Source: Spirochaetota bacterium | Lineage (GTDB): Bacteria > Spirochaetota > UBA12135 > COTS27 | Length of the DNA stretch: 11,402 bases | Direction: 5' to 3' | Assembly (NCBI GenBank): GCA_030621685.1 | Contig: JAUXHF010000034.1 | Coordinates: 1 to 11,402, forward strand | Part shown: positions 1-7,400 of the stretch, one piece after another | How positions within the stretch are numbered: position 1 is the stretch's first letter | Layout: each line of letters begins with the position of its first letter | Made by a program: the position numbers and the translations under genes | The notes under the pieces: model-generated | What the model was told of the DNA's origin: nothing | The model's database searches: none | What the model saw: only the letters and a program-made list of their open reading frames with translations

Positions 1-41
1 AAAATTTAGAGAAAACAGCATCTCTTACGAGCATGTCTAAC

Positions 42-98
42 TATAAGCTTGGCATATAGCTAGGCATGGCTAGCTATATGCTTATATATATAAGCTTG
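42..98. repeat. Perfect 12-bp inverted repeat flanked by a direct repeat
   Basis: Arms GCATATAGCTAG (52-63) and CTAGCTATATGC (70-81) are exact reverse complements around a 6-base loop (64-69). The 10-mer TATAAGCTTG occurs just left of it (42-51) and again to the right (89-98). The structure lies beyond the flaB terminator, between flaB and whatever gene lies off the left edge. No T-run follows the stem on the minus strand; a TA-rich run follows on the plus strand, so a role as terminator for a plus-strand neighbour is possible but weak. It could also be a dispersed palindromic repeat. The repeat is directly visible; its role is unknown. Confidence 0.6.
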
Positions 99-104
99 AA
101 ACCT

Positions 105-134
105 AAAGAAAGAAGCTAAAGAGCTGCTTTAGCT
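105..134 (-). terminator. Probable intrinsic terminator of flaB
   Basis: On the minus strand, 8-bp arms AGCTAAAG (134-127) and CTTTAGCT (121-114) enclose a 5-base loop and are followed by the T-rich run TCTTTCTTT (113-105). The stem starts inside the last codons of the flagellin gene and includes its stop codon. The arrangement fits a Rho-independent terminator for a monocistronic flagellin message. The stem is only moderately GC-rich and the T-run is broken by two C's, so termination may be partial. Confidence 0.55.
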
Positions 135-971
135 AAGTAATCTAAGCACACTTTGTGCATTAGAGTTTGCTTGGGCCAGCACAGCAATATTTGCTTGACT
201 AACTAAAATATTTTTCACCAATTCAGAATAGGCAGCAGAAACATCTACGTCGCGAATTTTACTTTCGGCCTCAGTAAGGTTCTCGATAGCGCGGTTAGAG
301 GTTTTCAAAACACTTGTCAGTCTATTTTCATAGGCGCCAAGGGTTGTCCTTTGCGTATTTACTTTTGAAAGCGCTTCATCTAATATAGCAATAGTTTGAT
401 TAGCACCCTGCGGCGTTGAAAGCGAAATGCCTTGCAAGCCAAGAGCTTCAGCACTAAAAGTACCTATGTAGGCACGAATAGTCTGGTCAACTTCTGTACC
501 TACATGGAAGAAGAGCGAAGCGATAGGCACACCCTCAGCGCCACCTGCAGCAAAACGACCGTCTAAAATACGCTGGCCATTAAAAGTAGCAAATGATGTC
601 AATCTATCAATTTCAGCCACAAGCTGGCCCACTTCTTGTTGGATAAGTGATCTATCATCACTCGAATAAATCCCATTTCCCGCTTGAATAGCAAGACTTT
701 TTATTCTACGAAGCAGATTTTGAGATTCTGAAAGATAGCCTTCCGTTGTTTGAATAAAAGATAAGCCATCATCGGTATTACGAGCGGCAGCCGATAAGCC
801 ATCAATATGGGTTCTCAGCTTTTCAGAAACAGCAAAACCAGCTGAATCATCACCAGCATTGTTTATTCGCAATCCACTTGATAAAGAAGCTATGCCTTTA
901 TTTATTTCATTTTGACGATTTTGAAGAACTCTTATAGAATTTATGGCAGGTACGTTGTGATTTATTCTCAT
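129..971 (-). CDS. flaB: Flagellin FlaB, periplasmic flagellar core filament protein (spirochaete type)
   Basis: Structural subunit of the flagellar filament, 280 residues, close to the usual length of spirochaete FlaB. The conserved N-terminal D0/D1 region starts MRINHN and carries the LSSGLRIN..GDDSAG motif (residues 30-45). The C-terminal region has ESKIRDVDVS (236-245) and ends QANSNAQSVLRLLS. The short variable centre contains FFHVG (154-158) and RAYIGT..AEALG (166-178), features I associate with spirochaetal FlaB rather than proteobacterial FliC; in spirochaetes this filament lies in the periplasm. No signal peptide is visible, as expected for type III flagellar export. The start is supported by GGAG (984-981) nine bases upstream. 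No chaperone or other flagellar gene is adjacent. I found no convincing sigma-28 promoter. Family assignment is firm; the B subtype and periplasmic location are inference. Confidence 0.9.
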   Translation of the reverse strand: MRINHNVPAINSIRVLQNRQNEINKGIASLSSGLRINNAGDDSAGFAVSEKLRTHIDGLSAAARNTDDGLSFIQTTEGYLSESQNLLRRIKSLAIQAGNGIYSSDDRSLIQQEVGQLVAEIDRLTSFATFNGQRILDGRFAAGGAEGVPIASLFFHVGTEVDQTIRAYIGTFSAEALGLQGISLSTPQGANQTIAILDEALSKVNTQRTTLGAYENRLTSVLKTSNRAIENLTEAESKIRDVDVSAAYSELVKNILVSQANIAVLAQANSNAQSVLRLLS

Positions 972-980
972 TTTGTAAAA

Positions 981-984
981 CTCC
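981..984 (-). promoter_or_regulatory. Ribosome binding site of flaB
   Basis: The minus strand reads CACGGAGTTTTACAAAATG, with GGAG ending nine bases before the start codon. This is the clearest Shine-Dalgarno in the window and fixes the flaB start. The other genes here have weak sites or none. Confidence 0.75.
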
Positions 985-1025
985 GTGATTAGAAAATATT
1001 ATTGTTTTTTTTTGTTAAAGTTATT

Positions 1026-1060
1026 AAGCCCCTATGCCGTTTATTCGAATACGGGGGACT
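1026..1060 (-). repeat. Imperfect GC-rich hairpin upstream of flaB
   Basis: On the minus strand, AGTCCCCCGTATTCG pairs imperfectly with CGGCATAGGGGCTT: four C-G pairs, then a bulge, three A/T pairs and a further C-G pair. It ends about 55 bases before the flagellin start. No T-run follows on either strand, so it does not look like a terminator. It could be a 5' leader structure if transcription starts upstream of it, or an operator-like site. The pairing is visible; function is not known. Confidence 0.4.
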
Positions 1061-1180
1061 TAAGAATATTGACATGTGAATTGTACTATATCAACGTAAT
1101 CTTACAAGGGGAATTCTGTTTTTACGTACAATTGTTAATTTAATTTGCTAATCTTGTTCTAAAAAGAAGCTTATATCACG

Positions 1181-1219
1181 TTTTTCCACTGGGAAAAACC
1201 ACGCTCCCCACTGGGAAAA
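1181..1219. repeat. Two-copy direct repeat forming small hairpins
   Basis: CCACTGGGAAAA occurs at 1186-1197 and again at 1208-1219, a 22-base period. The left copy forms a perfect 7-bp hairpin, TTTTTCC (1181-1187) and GGAAAAA (1192-1198), with a four-base loop. The right copy forms a shorter one, TCCC (1205-1208) and GGGA (1213-1216). No T-tract follows on either strand, so these are poor terminators. They may be a relic of a dispersed repeat family or a protein binding site. Confidence 0.5.
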
Positions 1220-1278
1220 GCTCTAAAAAAGCCAAAAATATAGCCCAAAGCTAGCTAACAGCCGCTTTTTGCAGATAT

Positions 1279-1302
1279 CAAGAAATAAAATTCAATTTCT
1301 TG
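1279..1302. repeat. 8-bp inverted repeat
   Basis: CAAGAAAT (1279-1286) and ATTTCTTG (1295-1302) are perfect reverse complements around an 8-base spacer. The site is AT-rich and lies in the uvrA-flaB interval. No U-tract follows on either strand. In such AT-rich DNA a chance match is possible. Confidence 0.35.
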
Positions 1303-1352
1303 CCAGCCAAATATAAAAATTCAAAATAACTATATTTGATGAAAAACTTGCC

Positions 1353-1381
1353 CTTAAATTTTCAATATTAGAAAATTTAAG
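1353..1381. terminator. 11-bp AT-rich inverted repeat downstream of uvrA, possible weak terminator
   Basis: CTTAAATTTTC (1353-1363) and GAAAATTTAAG (1371-1381) are perfect 11-base arms with a 7-base loop, starting 93 bases after the uvrA stop codon in the minus direction. Six bases further on the minus strand is a TTTTT run. The stem has only two G-C pairs at its ends, so it would be a weak intrinsic terminator, although symmetrical A/T arms could work in both directions. The repeat is visible; the terminator role is inference. Confidence 0.35.
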
Positions 1382-1456
1382 CATTCAAACTGCTCATTAT
1401 ATCCCTCTCAAATCAGCCATACAGCCCAAAGCCCAACCATAACAGCAATACGTTAG

Positions 1457-1479
1457 CTATAAAACCATGTTTTTTATAG
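1457..1479. repeat. Inverted repeat overlapping the uvrA stop codon
   Basis: CTATAAAA (1457-1464) and TTTTATAG (1472-1479) flank the 7-base loop 1465-1471; the stop codon at 1476-1474 is inside the right arm. On the minus strand the last codons (AAAACATGG...) are also partly echoed just after the stop, which suggests a small duplication. It is a weak AT hairpin with no T-tract beyond it. Confidence 0.35.
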
Positions 1480-4400
1480 GTAAAGCCATGTTTTGCCAAG
1501 TTTTTTCTTTTTGACCTGCTCCACGCTACCAAAAGCAAGGATTTCTCCGCCTTTTTTACCGGCACCAGGCCCCATGTCAATGAGGTAATCTGTGCTTCTT
1601 AAAAATTCGATGTTATGTTCAATAACAAGAATGCTGGCACCCTTAGCCAAAAGCTTATCTAAGGCCCCAAGTAATTTTTGGATATCTTTAAAATGCAAGC
1701 CGGTTGTTGGCTCATCTAAAATGTAAAACCCGCGAACATCGGCATGGAAAGCCAGCTCACGAGCTATTTTCAAGCGCTGAACTTCACCGCTTGAAAGTTT
1801 TGAAGTAGCTAAGCCTAAGTTTAAATATCCAAGCCCTACCTGCAGAAGCTGTTGCAATTTTTTGCGAATGGCCGCGAAGCCATAGAAAAAATCGAAGGCT
1901 TGGCTAACCGTCATCTGTAAGACTTCAAAAATATTTTTCTTGTTATGAAAAACATCTAATATTTCACGTTTATAGCGTTTTCCCTGACACTCCTCGCAGC
2001 GCACGGAGATATCAGAGAGAAAATGCATTTCTATCTCTTCTTCACCAATGCCACGACAGCGAGGACAGTAGCCCTTGGCTACGTTAAACGAGAAATGCCC
2101 CATGCTGTAGCCACGCTGGCGGGCTAATCTTGTTTTCAAAAAAACCTCCCGAATAGAATCCATAACAGCCACATAGCTAGCCACAACAAAACGCTTGCTC
2201 ACCGCAGCTGCTTTCTGGTCAACAACAGTAAGGCTTAAGGGGAGAAAGTTCAATCTTTTTCTTCCTTGCTCAAAGTATTCAAGTGTCCCCGGCAGTGTTT
2301 CAAATTTCGATTTTCGAATCTCTCCATTTCGAATTCGTAGTTTTTCGACAAACCACTCTAGCAAGGAACTCTTTCCCGCCCCAGAAACTCCAGAGAGGCC
2401 TATGAGTCGCCCCAGTGGCAGCGAAAGCGTACTGTTTTTTATATTGTGATGCTGCTCCTCTTTAAGAAGTAGGAAATCATCTTTTTTTTGATTAAAAGGA
2501 CGAGCATGGAACGTTCGTTTATAGCGAAATCCCTTGCTTAGCTTCTTCTTAGATGCGGGACTTGTTAAAGCGCTTCCTTTATGCTTAGCGCCAGCCGTTT
2601 TAAGGATCTTCGGTGCAGCTTTAATCTTCCTATCTTCGCTATCCTCTTCTATAACAGGATCTCCATATAAAAACGAATAAAAACTTGTAGCATGAAACTT
2701 TTTATCATCTGGAGCGTTGGGTCCAGCATACATAATATTTCCGCCATGCTCACCGGCCTCAGGGCCAACATCAACAATGAAATCGCTATTTTTGATGAGT
2801 GTTCCCGAATGCTCAATAAGCAGAACCGTATTCCCCAAATCCTTAAGCCTTCGTATCACGGTGAGTAATCGCTCACAATCGTGTTCATGAAGACCAACAG
2901 ATGGTTCATCTAAAACGTAAATCACATCGCTTAACCTGCTTCCCATCTGCGTTGAAAGACGAATTCGTTCCAGCTCTCCACCAGAAAGCGTAAACGTTTT
3001 TCTGTTTAAGGAAAGATAATCTAAGCCCAAATCCACCATTTGCTTTAATCGAAAACAGATCTCTTCATACAGTTCTTTAACAATTTTTTTCTGTGTGGCA
3101 CTCAGCAGTTTCGGGAGTTGCTTGAAAAAAAAAGCAAGCTCTGCCAAACTCATTCTTGTTAAATCATAAATGGACTTCGCTTGTATTTTCACCTTAAGGA
3201 AAGGATACTCTAGGCGTCCTCCGGCACATCGAGTACACTGCGTATAGCTACTGTAGGCGAAGAAATCGCTACGCCAATGAGCATAAGCCAGCTCTTCCTC
3301 CGAAGATCGAGCAGAAATTGCCGAAGAGGCACAAGATACCGCCTCAAGTAATCTGTACAGCCCCTGCCACTTACCAGAGCCATAGAGCAGGCTATCTAGC
3401 TCATGCTCATCAAGCGCTTCATAGGGTTTTGTCTCTAGAACATTTTCTAATCCTAATTTCACAAATTCTTCTTGCAGAGCTAAGGGCTGTGGCAATTTGC
3501 TAGCCAGTAGCTTGCTTAAGATACCTTGATAAGCGCCACCAAGAATTGGTTTTTTCACATCGCTGATGAGCGCCAAAATATTTATCGATTCGCTCTCGCC
3601 AAGACCATGGCATTTTCTACAGGCACTTTGATGGTGATTGAAAGAAAAATCTCTAGGGCTTATGGCTTGCTTCATCAGAAAAACATGCTCCATGCAACTG
3701 GGCTGCTTCGTTAGATAGAAGCTCTCTTTCTCTTCCGTTATAAAGGCTAGGCCTCCGGTAAGTTCATAGGCACGTTGCATAGCTTCTAAAACACGGATGA
3801 ACCGTGCCTCGCTTACTTTAAGCCTATCTAAGACGAGGGTAATAGATTTAGCTTTAGCTAATTTCGCTAGCATTTTTTTATAGGCTAACGCCTCTTCTTT
3901 TTCAAGTTTTAACAGAAGCCCGTCTGCTGTGAATCTGGAGTAGCCTTTTTCTAAGAGAAGTTCTATATATTTTTCAAGCTTTGCTTTCTTTTCGATATAA
4001 AGCGGCTCTTTAAAACCATGTTGCCAAAGCGGAGCATGGAAAGCTAGCGTTTTCCCATCATATTCACTGCAAAGTTTCTTCGCCGCTTCAGATGTTGTGT
4101 AAGACTGCAAAACGTTATCACAAGAAGGACAATGTGGCTCGCCGATGCTAGAGTAAAGCACTCTAAAATAATCATAAAGCTCTGTTTGCGTGGCCACCGT
4201 AGAGCGGGGGTTAGCCGAGGCTCTTTTTCTGTCAACACAAATAGTTGGCGAGAGGTTTTCCATGCGCTCAGCGTCCACTCTGGAAAGCCTGCCCAAGAAG
4301 CGCCGAGCATAGGTGGAAAGGCTTTCTAAATACCTCCGCTGTCCTTCAAAAAAAATGCTTTCCAAAACAATGGAGGTTTTCCCAGAACCAGAAACACCTG

Positions 4401-7400
4401 TAAAGGCAATTATTTTACGTTTAGGTAAGCGTAACGAAATATTCTTTAAGTTATTTGTCTTCAGCCCACTTATCTCAATAAACGATTGCTCTAAAGAAGG
4501 CTTCTTGGCTAGGCTCTGAAGGCTGCCTACTTTTTTTTGCTTGCCGCTCTCGCCCCTGCCGCTCTTTACTGGCTTCAGCCCATTTGCTAACGTCTTCGCT
4601 TGGTAGCCAGAGGCCTGCATAGAATTTGATGCTAAGGAGGAAGGGAAGAGTTCTCGAATTCTTTTTTCCCCATGGTTCTTGTCGAGAAAGTAACCCTTCT
4701 CTTTTTTTTTCTGACGTTTTAAGTATTTTTCTAATACTTTGCCCGTAGAAGAATGGCTTTGTATGAGGTCTTGCAGGCTGCCTTGAACAATAAGACTGCC
4801 GCCAGCTTCGCCGCCGCCGCGGCCCAGCTCTATGACATGCTCGGCGCATTTAATTATTTCCATGTTGTGTTCAATCACCACCACAGTATCGCCACGCTGA
4901 ACCATGCGATGCAGCGTCTTCATAAGCCTTGAGACATCCGCAAAATGCAAGCCGGTGCTAGGCTCATCCAAGAAATACAGATTTTCACCTGTGGAGCTGC
5001 GAGAAAGCTCGGAGGCCAGTTTAATTCGCTGCGCCTCGCCACCAGAAAGCGTGCTAGAAGATTGCCCAAGTTTTATATAATGCAGCCCCACATCCATCAT
5101 GGTTTTTAAAATATCTTTAAGCCGCGTGAAGTTATCGAAAAATTCCACTGCCTCGCCTATATACATCTCTAAAATGTCGTAAATACTTTTCTGCTTATAC
5201 AGAACACTTAACACGCCACTGTGGAAACGTTTTCCATTGCAAACCTCACAAACAGTCTCTACTTTAGAAAACATCTGCATGTCAATTTCAACCACGCCGT
5301 GTCCCTTGCAATTTTCACAGCGTCCTGCAGAAACATTAAACGAAAACGTACTTTTCGTATAGCCTCTAATTTTCGATTCACGCAAAGCAGCAAAAATATC
5401 ACGAACATAATTCCATGCCCTCGTGTAGGTAGCAGGATTGCTTCGAGAACTTCGACCAATAGGTTTTTGCTCTATCAAAACTACATTTTTTAACTGCATG
5501 AGCCCTGTAGCTTCTTTACATCCGTAATTTTTGCTTTCAGTAAACTGCAAGCTATGCGGAAGGCTAAGCGTTTTAGTTTTTGAGGAAGCCTTGCTAAGAT
5601 GGGTAATGTTTTTACTTTTCCCGCCCTCTCTATAGAACTTGCGTTTTAATTGGGCATAGCGTTCAAAGCCAAGCTGCACGGTACTGGACAGCACGTCCAC
5701 CAAGGTTGATTTTCCAGATCCTGAAACTCCCGTGATGACAATAAGTTTCCCCAAAGGTAAAGCCATATCTAAATTCTTAAGATTAAACTTCTTTATTTTA
5801 GAAAATTTAATGCTTCGCTCTGCCTCTGCCTCTACACCTACACCTACACCTACACCTACACCTACGCTATCTTTAGCCGCAGGGCTATCTTTAGGTTTTG
5901 GCAAAGTAAAATTTTCCTTTCCCAAAATATAGTTTGCTGTTGGCACTTCGGGCATTTCGGCATCATTCACAGCGGCAAGCAGACGAAGAGGATTATCGCT
6001 GAAATTAACATAGCCCCCATGAGCGCCAGCCCCCGGGCCAATCTCCACAAGGTAATCGGCAGATAAGATGGTATCTTCATCGTGTTCTACCACTATCAAG
6101 GTGTTATGCTTGTCACGCAGCTTTCGTAACGCTGAAATAATCTTTAGGTTATCTTCTGGATGAAGTCCTATGGAAGGTTCATCCAAGACATATAAACAGC
6201 CCTCAAGGCCAGAGCCAATTTGTGAGGCCAAGCGAATTCTCTGGGACTCGCCCCCAGAGAGCGTATTCGCTTTTCTATTTAAGGTTAAATAGCCTAATCC
6301 CATTTCTTTAAGCAAGGTCAGTCGCTCGTTGATTTCTCGTAAAATAGGTTTCCATATCTGTGGCGGCGCGCCGTCCACTCCGCTAGCTGCAAGATCTTTA
6401 AAATATTGGCAAGCCTTATCTACGTTCATGGCGTTGAATTCATGGATATTTTTCTGGTCAAATTTAACACTCAAGGCAATTAGCGAAAGTCCGCTTCCGC
6501 CGCAATCGCCACATGTATCCACTCGGCGATACTTGTCCATCATTGCAATATGGTAGGTATCGTAAACCCAGTTCAAATCATGCATAATGAAAAAATTGAT
6601 GCTATCATGGAGGATCTTCGGGCTACTCATCAGCCTTTCCGATATTTTTTCTTCATCGCTGGTTCTGCCATGGATAAGCCTAGCTCTAAACCAATCTGGC
6701 AGGGCTTGCCAGGGAGTATCTAAACTGAAATTATAGAATTCGTATAATTTTTCTATTTTCCTACGCCCTCTTCCGGCATAGAGAACATGGCCATCGGCGT
6801 TGATAATAAACAAAGCGCCATCGAAAATAGCGCGCTCTTCATCACGAATAAAGAAGCTTTCCTCAAAAACACTTACATGCCCCAGCCCACGACAGCCGCC
6901 ACACCAATGTTCTGGCGAATTAAAGGAGAAAAGACGAGGCTCCATTTCCGGCACACCCGTCCCGCAGACTTTACAGGCATTTTTCAAGTTATAGCGCGCA
7001 TAGCCCTGCTCTTCGCTGTAGTGAACACGTTTTTTTTTGCTATCTTTATCTAGGCTAGCATAGGGCAGTAAAGAAAGCGAGCCTTCTGCCATAGAGGCCG
7101 CTTTACGCAAGGCTTCTCGCAGCCGTGGTTCATGCTCTGTCTTCAGCTCAAGCCTATCCACTATCACTTCAATGCTATGTTTCTCGTAACGTTTAAGCGT
7201 GGGAGGTTCATCGCTTCTACAAAGCTTGCCATCTACCAGCATGCGCATAAAGCCGTCCCGACTAAGTTCTTCTATTTCCTTACGGTACTCTCCCTTGCGG
7301 TCACGGACAAGCGCTGCCATAATAAGCATCACTTCGCCAGCATGTTCGCTATAGAGTTTTTTAATAATGACTTCTATGCTAAGGTTGCTAATTGGCCCAT

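Larger units (their letters stand above)
972..1473. other. Non-coding interval between uvrA and flaB
   Basis: This 502-base AT-rich stretch holds no credible ORF, tRNA or rRNA. It contains the flaB Shine-Dalgarno (981-984), a poly-A/T tract (1005-1013), a GC-armed hairpin upstream of flaB (1026-1060), a two-copy repeat with hairpins (1181-1219), and three AT-rich inverted repeats (1279-1302, 1353-1381, 1457-1479). The flaB promoter must lie here. A loose minus-strand TTGATA / AATATT pair with an 18-base spacer is present around 1060-1090, but I would not rely on it. Confidence 0.6.

Noticed and set aside
1026..1060. Hairpin as the uvrA terminator
   Set aside because: No T-tract follows on the minus strand; the next bases are TTAATAACTTTAAC followed by an A-run.
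1181..1219. CRISPR-like repeat array
   Set aside because: There are only two copies with a 10-base spacer, no further units and no cas genes.
4475..4849. 124-residue minus-strand ORF in another frame
   Set aside because: It overlaps the uvrA linker and the end of copy 1 and has no recognisable domain.
5732..5932. Plus-strand ORF with a Thr-Pro repeat
   Set aside because: It is the antisense reading of the uvrA microsatellite; uvrA motifs are continuous through this region on the minus strand.
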